A stretch of 19,796 nucleotides of DNA from DATDYW01 sp044375695 (GTDB lineage Bacteria > Patescibacteriota > Minisyncoccia > Phycocordibacterales > JAACPR01): NCBI GenBank assembly GCA_044375695.1, contig JBILMG010000010.1:1-19796 (forward strand), in the 5' to 3' direction. The position numbers were made by a program, and so were the translations under genes. The notes beneath the pieces were generated by a model that saw only the letters and a list, made by a program, of their open reading frames with translations, did no database searches and was not told where the DNA came from. Below, in pieces: positions 1 through 6,019 of the stretch (position 1 is the stretch's first letter; each line of letters opens with the position of its first letter).

Positions 1-129
1 ATTCGCACCGTCGGCGGCCTGGCTCGCAAGCGCGAGGCCGACCTCCTCGAGCTCGACGGCATGGGCCCGAAGGCGGTCACCGAAATCAAGACCGCCCTTT
101 CGGCCCGCGGCGTCACGCTCAAAGACTAA
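1..129 (+). CDS. rpoA: RNA polymerase alpha subunit, C-terminal end (partial)
   Basis: Only the last 42 residues are in the window; the frame is open from base 1 and ends at TAA 127-129. The peptide (IRTVGGLARKREADLLEL... followed by DGMGPKAVTEIKTAL) matches the helix-hairpin-helix end of the alpha C-terminal domain, which contacts UP-element DNA and activators. The order rpoA-rplQ is the standard end of the bacterial alpha operon, which supports the call. The N-terminal assembly domain lies outside the window, so integrity cannot be judged. Confidence rests on the motif plus synteny. Confidence 0.88.
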   Translation: MRTVGGLARKREADLLELDGMGPKAVTEIKTALSARGVTLKD

Positions 130-132
130 TCC

Positions 133-161
133 TTTACAGTAACCCTAGCCGCTGATAGTTT
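133..161 (+). promoter_or_regulatory. possible internal promoter before rplQ
   Basis: TTTACA (133-138, 5 of 6 to the -35 consensus), a 17-base spacer, then TAGTTT (156-161) preceded by TG at 153-154 as in an extended -10. The ATG of rplQ follows 11 bases later. The -10 is a poor match, so this is tentative; rplQ may simply be read through from rpoA. Confidence 0.3.
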
Positions 162-172
162 AGGCCACCCAC

Positions 173-520
173 ATGAGGCACCACAGCAAGACCAAGACTT
201 TCGATCGCGACCGCAAAGGTCGTGTTGCCCTCATGCGCGGCCTGGCCGTCGCCCTGGTTCGCCATGGCGCGATTGTCACCACCGAGGCTAAGGCCAAGGC
301 GATTCGCCCGATCGTGGAGAAGCTCCTGACCCACGCGAAGACCGGCACCGTCGCCGCCCGCCGCCTCGTTGCGGCCAAGATTGGCGACGACTCGGCCGCC
401 AAGATGGTGAAGGAGATTGCGCCGCGCTACGCGGACCGCAAGGGCGGCTACACCCGCATCGTGAAGCTCCCGATCCGCCCGTCGGATGCCGCCAAAATGG
501 CCCAGATTGAATTCGTCTAG
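173..520 (+). CDS. rplQ: 50S ribosomal protein L17 (bL17)
   Basis: A 115-aa protein beginning MRHHSKTKTFDRDRKGRVAL with the family pattern of an N-terminal basic tail, then RGLAVALVRHGAIVTTEAKAK and the KAIRPIVEKLLTHAK helix. bL17 is a large-subunit protein near the peptide exit tunnel. Length is usual for a minimal L17 core without a C-terminal extension. ATG at 173 is the natural start because the family begins exactly with MRH. It sits 43 bases after rpoA and 10 bases before rplM. No Shine-Dalgarno precedes it; the bases are CCACCCAC. Confidence 0.95.
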   Translation: MRHHSKTKTFDRDRKGRVALMRGLAVALVRHGAIVTTEAKAKAIRPIVEKLLTHAKTGTVAARRLVAAKIGDDSAAKMVKEIAPRYADRKGGYTRIVKLPIRPSDAAKMAQIEFV

Positions 521-530
521 CGCGACCACC

Positions 531-881
531 ATGAAGAACGACATCGTAACTATCGACGCCGCCGGAACCTCTATGGGCCGTGTTGCCGCTGCTGCCGCCA
601 AGGCGCTCCAGGGCAAGCACCGCGCCGACTACGTCGCGCGCCTCATCTCCGGCACCAAGGTAGCCATCGTGAACGCCGCGAAGACCAAGCACGTTGACGG
701 CAAGCTCGAGTCCAACTCGACCCGCTACTCCGGTCACCCGGGCGGTCTCACCCACGAGTCCCTCAAGAGCGAGATTGCCCGCAAGGGGTACTACGAGGCC
801 TACCGCCGCGTCGTCCGCGGCATGCTCCCGAAGAACACCCTTCGCGACAAAGTTATCCAGAACCTGACCGTTACCGACTAG
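531..881 (+). CDS. rplM: 50S ribosomal protein L13 (uL13)
   Basis: A 116-aa protein. The fold start TIDAAGTSMGRVAAAAAKAL, the K-H/ADYV strand, and the conserved YSGHPGG loop followed by YEAYRRVVRGMLPKNTLRD identify uL13, an early assembly protein of the 50S subunit. It is shorter than the E. coli protein (142 aa) because the C-terminal tail is missing, which is common in reduced genomes. An ATG at 486 in the same frame overlaps rplQ and would add 15 non-family residues, so ATG 531 is chosen. No Shine-Dalgarno is visible. rpsI follows after 4 bases, the classic rplM-rpsI pair. Confidence 0.95.
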   Translation: MKNDIVTIDAAGTSMGRVAAAAAKALQGKHRADYVARLISGTKVAIVNAAKTKHVDGKLESNSTRYSGHPGGLTHESLKSEIARKGYYEAYRRVVRGMLPKNTLRDKVIQNLTVTD

Positions 882-885
882 CACC

Positions 886-1284
886 ATGGCTACCGCAACC
901 CGCTACATCGAGGCCGTCGGCCGCCGCAAGACTGCCACCGCGCGCGTCCGCATCACCCCGACCACCAAGGAAGCCGGCTACGTCGTCAACGGCAAGGCTC
1001 TGGCCGACCACTTCCAGCTCGATTCGCTCCAGAAGATTGCGACCGTAGCCTTCGCCGACCTCACCCAGGCGTTCGACGTCTCGGTTAAGGTTATGGGCGG
1101 CGGCATCAACGCCCAGGCCGAAGCTGTTCGCCACGGCATTTCCCGCGCGCTCACCGAGTGGGACAAGGAGCTCCGCGGCGGCCTCAAGAAGAAGGGCTTC
1201 CTCAAGCGCGACCCGCGCGCCAAGGAGCGCCGCAAGTTCGGCCTCAAGAAGGCCCGCAAGGCTGGCCAGTGGTCGAAGCGCTAA
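886..1284 (+). CDS. rpsI: 30S ribosomal protein S9 (uS9)
   Basis: A 132-aa protein that starts TRYIEAVGRRKTATARVRI, has the VMGGGINAQAEAVRHGISRAL core, and ends KKARKAGQWSKR, the basic tail whose terminal Lys-Arg reaches the P-site tRNA anticodon in the 30S subunit. Length is normal. ATG 886 begins 4 bases after the rplM stop, indicating cotranscription. It is the last gene of the operon, followed by a strong terminator hairpin. Confidence 0.96.
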   Translation: MATATRYIEAVGRRKTATARVRITPTTKEAGYVVNGKALADHFQLDSLQKIATVAFADLTQAFDVSVKVMGGGINAQAEAVRHGISRALTEWDKELRGGLKKKGFLKRDPRAKERRKFGLKKARKAGQWSKR

Positions 1285-1294
1285 ATTTCAGACC

Positions 1295-1328
1295 AAAGAG
1301 AAAACCCGCCCCGGCGGGTTTTCTCTTT
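1295..1328 (+). terminator. rho-independent terminator after rpsI
   Basis: A perfect 16-bp inverted repeat (arms 1295-1310 and 1313-1328) with a CC centre. The left arm begins AAAGAGAAAACCCG and the right arm ends in TTTTCTCTTT, so the T tract is part of the stem and the element can stop transcription from both strands, fitting the convergent - strand gene at 1384-1647. Confidence 0.9.
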
Positions 1329-1383
1329 GCTTGCCAAATTTGGTGCGGGGGCTGGCAAAAGAAAATCCCCCGAAGGGGAGTGG

Positions 1384-1647
1384 TCAGTCTTTAGCCTCGA
1401 CGCCGACAGGTTTGCCCTTGGCCCGAGCGCTGCGCCGCTCGAATTGGTCGAGCCGCTTCATCTGGGCAAGAATTTCGGGCAGAGTTTTCTTCGGGCGAAC
1501 GTCCTCTGTTCCAAAGTTTTCTTCTTGCGTCACCGGGAAGCTTGGCCCGACCAGAAAATTAGCCTCCTTGCTGCGTTTCTCGAAGGCGCTAAGCCGCCCC
1601 ATGTACTGCAGGATTCCGGCTAAGGTATTCATTGGGTAGGTTTTCAT
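1384..1647 (-). CDS. small hypothetical protein with an internal repeat
   Basis: An 87-aa protein not recognised as any family. It contains two copies of one helical segment: residues about 9-29 (LAGILQYMGRLSAFEKRSKEA) split as LAGILQYMGRL + SAFEKRSKEA, and about 55-75, LPEILAQMKRL + DQFERRSARA. The shared pattern L-x-x-IL-x-x-M-x-RL-x-x-FE-x-RS-x-x-A argues that this strand is the coding one, against two overlapping + strand frames. The protein is basic and soluble with no signal peptide. ATG 1647 is used; an in-frame ATG at 1632 is possible. It ends convergently with the ribosomal operon. Function unknown. Confidence 0.6.
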   Translation of the reverse strand: MKTYPMNTLAGILQYMGRLSAFEKRSKEANFLVGPSFPVTQEENFGTEDVRPKKTLPEILAQMKRLDQFERRSARAKGKPVGVEAKD

Positions 1648-1703
1648 AGCGATAGCTCTGCCCGGAAGCTACGATAAGAATGTAGGCATGTCGAGGGGGC
1701 AAG

Positions 1704-1737
1704 TAAAAAAGAATAGCGGGCGCCTAGTGGCGCCCGC
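1704..1737 (-). terminator. second terminator for the 1843-2229 gene
   Basis: On the - strand a 9-bp GC stem (arms GCGGGCGCC and GGCGCCCGC at 1716-1737, 4-base loop) is followed by a T-rich tract (complement of 1704-1715). It lies downstream of another terminator at 1773-1809. Confidence 0.7.
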
Positions 1738-1772
1738 CGCAAATTTATCAGATTGCCCAAGATTGCGGCTCT

Positions 1773-1809
1773 CAGAAAAAGAAAAGCCAACGCTCGAATG
1801 AGCGTTGGC
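1773..1809 (-). terminator. terminator for the 1843-2229 gene
   Basis: A perfect 10-bp stem (GCCAACGCTC / GAGCGTTGGC, 1786-1809) with a 4-base loop; read on the - strand it is followed by TTTTCTTTTTC (complement of 1775-1785). It is the first of two tandem terminators after the gene that ends at 1843. Confidence 0.85.
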
Positions 1810-1842
1810 AGCGATGCGCTGAAAGCGATTCGCCACGCGAGA

Positions 1843-2229
1843 TCAGAAGGGGATAACCTGTCCTAAATTGTCTAGCCGCTTATAGGCAGTCTCAAGAGAG
1901 AGGCCGCGAAAGGTGACAATTTCTCGGGGAGAGAACGCGTCTCCCGCACCGTTGTAACTTTCCTCGTGCAGCAACTCGTTGCCTAAGGGGTCTCTCCGTG
2001 ACCTTAGCACGTAGATCACCCTACGGTCTCCTTTACTGGGCGCGTAGACCAGCGTTCTCTCGACAATGTACTCTTCCCCGTTCTTAGAGAGCACGAGAAG
2101 GTCGCTTGCCACAGCCAAGGCAAACAAAGTAAAGAAGATGCTTGTCAAAGAGCAGGCAAGGGCAACCGAGAAGATGGTCTTACCGGAGAACGGATTATTT
2201 GTTGTATTTTCTTTTGTGGTAGTACTCAT
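1843..2229 (-). CDS. membrane-anchored hypothetical protein
   Basis: A 128-aa protein of unknown family. A polar Thr/Asn-rich N-terminus (residues 1-16) is followed by one hydrophobic segment at about 19-42 (FSVALACSLTSIFFTLFALA) and then a roughly 85-residue domain with beta-like strands (EEYIVERTLVYAP, RRVIYVLRS, REIVTFRGLSL), so a single-pass protein with an exported or cytoplasmic small domain is expected. It has a strong promoter directly upstream (-35 TTGACT, -10 TAATAT, 9 bases before ATG) and tandem terminators downstream, so it is its own transcription unit. Base composition is more AT-rich than the neighbouring operons. Confidence 0.75.
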   Translation of the reverse strand: MSTTTKENTTNNPFSGKTIFSVALACSLTSIFFTLFALAVASDLLVLSKNGEEYIVERTLVYAPSKGDRRVIYVLRSRRDPLGNELLHEESYNGAGDAFSPREIVTFRGLSLETAYKRLDNLGQVIPF

Positions 2230-2238
2230 AGAGAAATA

Positions 2239-2266
2239 ATATTACATATTATTGACTTAAAGTCAA
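2239..2266 (-). promoter_or_regulatory. promoter of the 1843-2229 gene
   Basis: Read on the - strand: TTGACT (complement of 2261-2266), a 16-base spacer, TAATAT (complement of 2239-2244), then 9 bases to the ATG at 2229. The expected transcript start falls at or within a few bases of the start codon. The core is nearly identical to the promoter of the divergent gene at 2557. Confidence 0.75.
2252..2266. repeat. palindrome over the -35 box (candidate operator)
   Basis: TTGACTT-A-AAGTCAA, a perfect 7-bp inverted repeat with a one-base centre, overlaps the -35 of the - strand promoter. Symmetric dyads at this place are typical of repressor sites, but no regulator is encoded nearby. Confidence 0.4.
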
Positions 2267-2287
2267 CACCTACGCTCTCTCGGGCGG

Positions 2288-2449
2288 CTAGGTGATTGGA
2301 ATCATTTTGACGTTCTCGCTGCGCCGCTCGTGCTCGCGGCAGCTCCTCAGGAAAGCCTTGGCTTCTTCCCAGCCTTTCTGGGCACGAATTCGGCGGGCTT
2401 CCTCGGGGCCTCTTCTCGGCCAATTTTCTTCTTTTTTCTCGGCGCTCAT
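2288..2449 (-). CDS. small hypothetical protein (53 aa)
   Basis: An open frame ATG 2449 to TAG 2288 coding 53 highly charged residues: MSAEKKEENWPRRGPEEARR, then a helical stretch with KGWEEAKAFLRSC and HERRSENVK. The composition (Glu/Arg/Lys/Ala with Trp anchors) is protein-like and unlike chance translation of this AT-richer DNA. No family is recognised. A possible promoter on the - strand is TGGACT (2495-2500), 17 bases, TAGCAT (2472-2477). The same frame stays open upstream without a usual start codon and holds a related WTRRG motif, so the gene may once have been longer. The call is tentative. Confidence 0.5.
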   Translation of the reverse strand: MSAEKKEENWPRRGPEEARRIRAQKGWEEAKAFLRSCREHERRSENVKMIPIT

Positions 2450-2519
2450 TTTTTGGGCTTGTTCCCGGCAGATGCTATCCGCTGCGCCTCGGCGAGTCCA
2501 TTGCCGCTCACTCTTAAAA

Positions 2520-2547
2520 TTGACAACTGTGTATTTGTATGTAATAT
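2520..2547 (+). promoter_or_regulatory. promoter of the secreted 98-aa protein gene
   Basis: A consensus -35 TTGACA (2520-2525), a 16-base spacer, and TAATAT (2542-2547), with ATG 2557 only 9 bases after the -10. This predicts a leaderless or nearly leaderless mRNA. Confidence 0.78.
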
Positions 2548-2556
2548 TAATTTTCT

Positions 2557-2853
2557 ATGAAGATCCTTAGCATCCTCCTTGTATTGAGCCTCGCCGTATC
2601 TCCAGTCACGCTGTTTGCGGAAGGGGGTGCCGTTGACGGCAGCCGCCTCGACACGCCCTCCGACGAAAAAATCGCTTTCCCGCTGCGCGCCGCTGTCATT
2701 GTCGGCGCCCCGGACGTCCTGGAGACGCAGCTCAACTCTTGGTTCCTCGCTCACCCGAAAGCTAGGATCGTGCAGGTTATGCAGAGTTCGAACGGGTACG
2801 GTACCGTGACGATTTCCGTCCTCTACCGGGAAGAGCCCGTCGCCAAGAAGTAG
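2557..2853 (+). CDS. small secreted hypothetical protein
   Basis: A 98-aa protein with a clear Sec signal peptide: MKILSILLVLSLAVSPVTLFA, likely cut after Ala-21. The mature part of about 77 residues has a strand/helix/strand pattern (AAVIVGAPDVLETQLNSWFL, then ARIVQVMQSS and TVTISVLYRE). The helix followed by V-x-Q-S and a strand ending in Y resembles small ferredoxin-like domains such as those of DUF4177/Cse60-type proteins, but this is a loose impression. There is no lipobox and no cysteine. It has its own promoter and terminator. Function unknown. Confidence 0.75.
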   Translation: MKILSILLVLSLAVSPVTLFAEGGAVDGSRLDTPSDEKIAFPLRAAVIVGAPDVLETQLNSWFLAHPKARIVQVMQSSNGYGTVTISVLYREEPVAKK

Positions 2854-2871
2854 CGGCGCCCGATTCCTCTG

Positions 2872-2903
2872 GCGCGCACCTAAAAAGTGCGCGCTTTTCC
2901 TTT
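2872..2903 (+). terminator. terminator after the secreted protein gene
   Basis: A perfect 8-bp stem GCGCGCAC / GTGCGCGC (2872-2894) with a 7-base A-rich loop, then TTTTCCTTT. Confidence 0.85.
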
Positions 2904-2906
2904 GCT

Positions 2907-2935
2907 TTGACTACGCCGCCTCCTATCATTAAACT
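2907..2935 (+). promoter_or_regulatory. promoter of the grpE-dnaK-dnaJ operon
   Basis: TTGACT (2907-2912), a 17-base spacer and TAAACT (2930-2935); the grpE ATG is 9 bases further. The site looks like a housekeeping promoter. No CIRCE repeat is present, so HrcA control is not supported by sequence. Confidence 0.6.
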
Positions 2936-2944
2936 GCCGCCGCA

Positions 2945-3532
2945 ATGAGCGACGAAACCCAGAGAAACGACGAGCCCGAAATCACCTACGAGGAGACGCC
3001 CGACCTCGAGGCCGGAGACGACCTGGCGGGCGACGCCGCGGTTGGCGAGCGCACCATCAAGAAGCTGCGGGAACGCCTGGCGGCCGCCGAGGAGGCCAAG
3101 GCAGCCAATATGGCTGGCTGGCAGCGCGCCCAGGCCGACCTCGCGAACGCTATTCGCCGCCACGACGAGGAGCGTAAGCGCTTCCTCTCGCTCGGCGAGG
3201 AGAATGTCATCGCGGAAATTCTACCGACGCTCGACGCCTTCGACATGGCGATGGGGAACAGGGAAGCGTGGGAGCGCGCCGAGGAGAACTGGCGCCGAGG
3301 CATCGAAATGATTCGCGCCCAGCTCGACGGCGCCATCGCGCGCCTCGGCGTCACCCCCATCGAAGCGCTAGGTGAAGCCTTCGACCCGACCCGCCACCAG
3401 GCGGTCGCCTCGGCCAAAGCCGAGAGCGCCGATCAAGATGGGCGCGTCACCGCGGTGGCGCAGAAAGGCTACGCCCGAAACGGCGCCGTCATTCGCCCAG
3501 CCTTGGTTACCGTCGCCCACCTGGAAGCCTAA
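2945..3532 (+). CDS. grpE: nucleotide exchange factor GrpE
   Basis: A 195-aa protein with the GrpE layout: an acidic disordered N-terminus (1-35), a long helical region (about 38-85, KLRERLAAAEEAKAANMAGW and ANAIRRHDEERKR) for dimerisation, then NVIAEILPTLDAFDMAM and the C-terminal beta domain carrying the signature PIEALGEAFDPTRHQAV, VAQKGYARNGAVIRPALV. GrpE releases ADP from DnaK. Length matches the family. The ATG is fixed by the promoter 9 bases upstream; there is no Shine-Dalgarno. It is the first gene of the chaperone cluster, followed at 25 bases by an unknown gene and then dnaK. Confidence 0.95.
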   Translation: MSDETQRNDEPEITYEETPDLEAGDDLAGDAAVGERTIKKLRERLAAAEEAKAANMAGWQRAQADLANAIRRHDEERKRFLSLGEENVIAEILPTLDAFDMAMGNREAWERAEENWRRGIEMIRAQLDGAIARLGVTPIEALGEAFDPTRHQAVASAKAESADQDGRVTAVAQKGYARNGAVIRPALVTVAHLEA

Positions 3533-3557
3533 GGTAATTTGTTGTAAAATGACGCCA

Positions 3558-3902
3558 ATGCGCGCCATTACCGCCAGCCGATTCATCGTCTTCGTAACCC
3601 GCCGCGCGGGCTCCGTAGACTTTGTGGCGGCGCGCTCGAACGGCGCCAGCTTTCAGGCTGTCGCCAAAAAGACGCTCGCGGGAAAAGAAGCTGCGACTTT
3701 CTTTGCCTCGCTCGTGGCGGCCGGCGTCGAGATCGTCGAGGTTGCCGCCCCTGCTCGCCCGGTAGCGGCCCTGCCGTCGCCGACACCTTCGGCGGTTGTT
3801 CCCACCGCCCCGACCAAGCTGCCTAAGCCGGTTGAGTCCGAGTGGCTTTCCTTTTCCGAAATCGTTCTCGAGACCCAAAAAATCCGCGGACCCAACGCCT
3901 AG
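3558..3902 (+). CDS. hypothetical protein between grpE and dnaK
   Basis: A 114-aa protein not recognised. Residues 1-62 look like a small alpha/beta domain (SRFIVFVTRRAGSVDFVA, AVAKKTLAGKEAATFFASLV, GVEIVEVAAP); 63-92 form a Pro/Ala/Thr linker; the last 22 residues (ESEWLSFSEIVLETQKI...) look like a separate helix or peptide motif. No signal peptide or membrane segment. ATG 3558 is preferred over in-frame ATG 3549 because TAAAAT (3545-3550) overlaps the latter and lies 7 bases before the former. It sits inside the chaperone gene cluster, so a link to DnaK is possible but only inferred. Confidence 0.7.
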   Translation: MRAITASRFIVFVTRRAGSVDFVAARSNGASFQAVAKKTLAGKEAATFFASLVAAGVEIVEVAAPARPVAALPSPTPSAVVPTAPTKLPKPVESEWLSFSEIVLETQKIRGPNA

Positions 3903-3906
3903 ACGA

Positions 3907-3994
3907 CCGGGTTCGGCTGCGAGTCGCCGCGCTCTCTCCTCGCCGTACAGGCAGTACGCCTTCGTCGATCGGCAGCGCCTCTCGCTCGAACCGG
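3907..3994 (+). other. possible RNA fold in the dnaK leader
   Basis: The 147-base gap before dnaK holds no gene. It can fold: GTTCG (3911-3915) pairs with CGAAC (3987-3991), GCGAG (3919-3923) with CTCGC (3981-3985), and CGTAC/GTACG form an inner hairpin (3944-3958, loop AGGCA). Bulges separate the helices. It might modulate dnaK translation, but no known element is recognised. Confidence 0.25.
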
Positions 3995-4049
3995 GCCGCC
4001 TAGGCCAGACCTGGGCGCTCGACCAAATTTAAGAGCCTAGCCAAAAACT

Positions 4050-5951
4050 ATGTCCAAAATCATCGGTATCGACCTCGGTACCACCAACTCTGCGGTCGCG
4101 GTCGTAGAAGGCGGGGTGCCGCGCATCCTCGAGAACGCCGAAGGCGCGCGCACCACGCCGTCCATCGTCGCCCTCGGCAAAACCGGCGAGCAGCTCGTCG
4201 GCCTCCTCGCCAAGCGCCAGGCCATCACCAACCCGAAGGGCACCGTCTTCGGCATCAAGCGCTTCATCGGCCACGGCTACGACGAAGCCTCGATCGAGCG
4301 CGACAAGAAGACCGTCCCGTACGAGATCACCCGCGCCGACAACGGCGGCGTGCGCGTCACCATGTCCGACAAGAAGCACTCGCCGGAAGAGGTCTCGGCG
4401 ATGATTCTCGCCAAGATCAAGAAGGACGCCGAAGCCAAGCTCGGCGAGGCGGTCACCAAGGCCGTCATCACCGTGCCGGCCTACTTCAACGACCAGCAGC
4501 GCCAGGCCACCAAGGACGCGGGCAAAATTGCCGGCCTCGAGGTGATGCGCATCATCAACGAGCCGACCGCGGCCGCGCTCGCCTACGGCCTCGACAAGAA
4601 GAAAGAGGAGAAGATCGTCGTCTACGACTTCGGCGGCGGCACATTCGACGTGTCGGTGCTCGAGGTTGGCGCCGACCTCGTGGAGGTTAAGTCGACCGAC
4701 GGTGACTCGCACATGGGCGGCCGCGACATCGACTACAAGCTGATCCAGTGGATCGCGGAGGAGTTCAAGAAAGAGACCGGCGTGGACGTCTCGAAGGACC
4801 CGCTCGCGCTGCAGCGCCTCGACGAGGCCGCCGAGAAGGCCAAGATTGAGCTCTCGACCGCCCTCGAGTCGGAGATCAACATCCCGTTCATCGCGCAGGT
4901 CGACGGCGTCCCGGCCCACCTCCAGAAGAAGCTCACCCGCGCCAAGCTCGAGGAGATTGCCGACGAGTTCGTCGCGCGCTCCATGGAGATCACCGAGCGC
5001 GCAATCAAGGCGTCCCCGTTCAAGAAGGAGGAAATCGCCGAGATCATCCTCGTCGGCGGCCAGACCCGCATGCCGCTCATCATCGAGCGCGTGAAGGCGT
5101 TCTTCGGCAAGGAGCCGAACCGCTCGATCAACCCGGACGAGGTCGTGGCGCTCGGCGCCGCGGTGCAGGGCGGCATCCTCACCGGCGAGGTTAAGGACGT
5201 GCTGCTGCTCGACGTCATCCCGCTCTCGCTCGGCATCGAGACCGCCGGCGGCGTGGCGACCAAGCTCGTCGAGCGCAACACCACCATTCCGGCTTCCCGC
5301 AGCCAGGTCTTCTCGACCTACAGCGACAGCCAGCCGCAGGTGGAGATCCACGTGATCCAGGGCGACCGCGCCATGGCCGCGGACAACAAGTCGCTCGGCC
5401 GCTTCATCCTCGACGGCATCCCGCCCGCGCCGCGCGGCGTCCCGCAGATTGAGGTCACCTTCGACGTGGACGCCAACGGCATCCTCGCGGTGAAGGCCAA
5501 GGACAAGGCGACCGGCAAGGAGCAGTCGATCCGCATCGAGGCGCGCTCGGGCCTCTCGGATGCCGACATCGAGCGCATGAAGAAGGACGCCGAGGCGTAC
5601 GCCGCCGACGACGCCAAGAAGCGCGAGCTCGCCGAGGCCAAGAACCACGCCGAGCAGGCGATCTACGCCGCCGAGAAGGCGCTCCGCGAGCACGGCGGCA
5701 AGGTGTCCCCAGAAATCAACCAGGAGGTTGAGGCCGCGGCCCGCGCCGCCCGCGAGGCAAAAGACAAGGACGACGTCGCGACCATCAAGTCGACGACCGA
5801 CGCCCTCGTGCAGGCTTCGATGAAGATTGGCGAGGCGATGGCGAAGGCCGGCGCCGAAGCCCCGAAAGCCGAAGGCGAAGCCGCCGCGCCGGCCTCCGAA
5901 GGCCCGGCCCGCGACGCGGAAGCCAGCGATAAGAAGCCTGAACAGGCGTAA
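4050..5951 (+). CDS. dnaK: molecular chaperone DnaK (Hsp70)
   Basis: A 633-aa Hsp70 of usual length. The ATPase domain has GIDLGTTNS (residues 6-14), the phosphate-2 motif DFGGGTFD (from 193) and the adenosine loop ILVGGQTRMP; the interdomain linker DVLLLDV is at 383-389; the substrate-binding beta domain contains PLSLGIETAGG and TYSDSQPQVEIHV; the helical lid and an Ala/Glu/Lys-rich tail ending KKPEQA follow. DnaK binds exposed hydrophobic peptides and works with GrpE and DnaJ, both encoded beside it. ATG 4050 gives the canonical MSKIIGIDLG start. No Shine-Dalgarno is visible (AAAAACT). A 554-aa open frame on the opposite strand here is a GC-skew shadow. Confidence 0.98.
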   Translation: MSKIIGIDLGTTNSAVAVVEGGVPRILENAEGARTTPSIVALGKTGEQLVGLLAKRQAITNPKGTVFGIKRFIGHGYDEASIERDKKTVPYEITRADNGGVRVTMSDKKHSPEEVSAMILAKIKKDAEAKLGEAVTKAVITVPAYFNDQQRQATKDAGKIAGLEVMRIINEPTAAALAYGLDKKKEEKIVVYDFGGGTFDVSVLEVGADLVEVKSTDGDSHMGGRDIDYKLIQWIAEEFKKETGVDVSKDPLALQRLDEAAEKAKIELSTALESEINIPFIAQVDGVPAHLQKKLTRAKLEEIADEFVARSMEITERAIKASPFKKEEIAEIILVGGQTRMPLIIERVKAFFGKEPNRSINPDEVVALGAAVQGGILTGEVKDVLLLDVIPLSLGIETAGGVATKLVERNTTIPASRSQVFSTYSDSQPQVEIHVIQGDRAMAADNKSLGRFILDGIPPAPRGVPQIEVTFDVDANGILAVKAKDKATGKEQSIRIEARSGLSDADIERMKKDAEAYAADDAKKRELAEAKNHAEQAIYAAEKALREHGGKVSPEINQEVEAAARAAREAKDKDDVATIKSTTDALVQASMKIGEAMAKAGAEAPKAEGEAAAPASEGPARDAEASDKKPEQA

Positions 5952-5953
5952 GC

Positions 5954-6019
5954 GGCGAGGTTCGGCTCGCGACGGAGGAGCGGGGAATATCCCCGCTCCG
6001 GGTCGAGAGCCGAGCCGCC
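5954..6019 (+). other. large stem-loop between dnaK and dnaJ
   Basis: A 10-bp hairpin (5977-5986 with 5990-5999, loop ATA) is stacked on an outer helix pairing 5959-5973 with 6002-6016 (one mismatch, one G-U). It fills most of the 77-base gap. No T tract follows (the next bases are CCAGAAAAACG), so it is unlikely to be a simple terminator; an attenuator, RNA-processing or mRNA-stability element fits better. Confidence 0.55.

Noticed and set aside
1327..1639. Two + strand open frames of about 100 codons
   Set aside because: They overlap the - strand gene that has an internal protein repeat, and begin inside the bidirectional rpsI terminator.
2446..2754. 102-codon open frame on the - strand
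   Set aside because: It overlaps the signal-peptide gene at 2557 antisense and crosses its promoter. Only its last 20 codons look protein-like, and these are discussed with the 53-aa gene.
2880..2944. CIRCE (HrcA operator) before grpE
   Set aside because: Neither the TTAGCACTC nor the GAGTGCTAA half-site is present here or before dnaK.
3903..4049. tRNA-like GGTTCG...CGAACC pairing
   Set aside because: No 7-bp acceptor stem, anticodon arm or CCA-end geometry fits; kept only as a possible leader fold.
4029..5693. 554-codon open frame on the - strand
   Set aside because: It is the exact antisense of dnaK, whose motifs are unmistakable; the frame is open because of GC-rich codon third positions.
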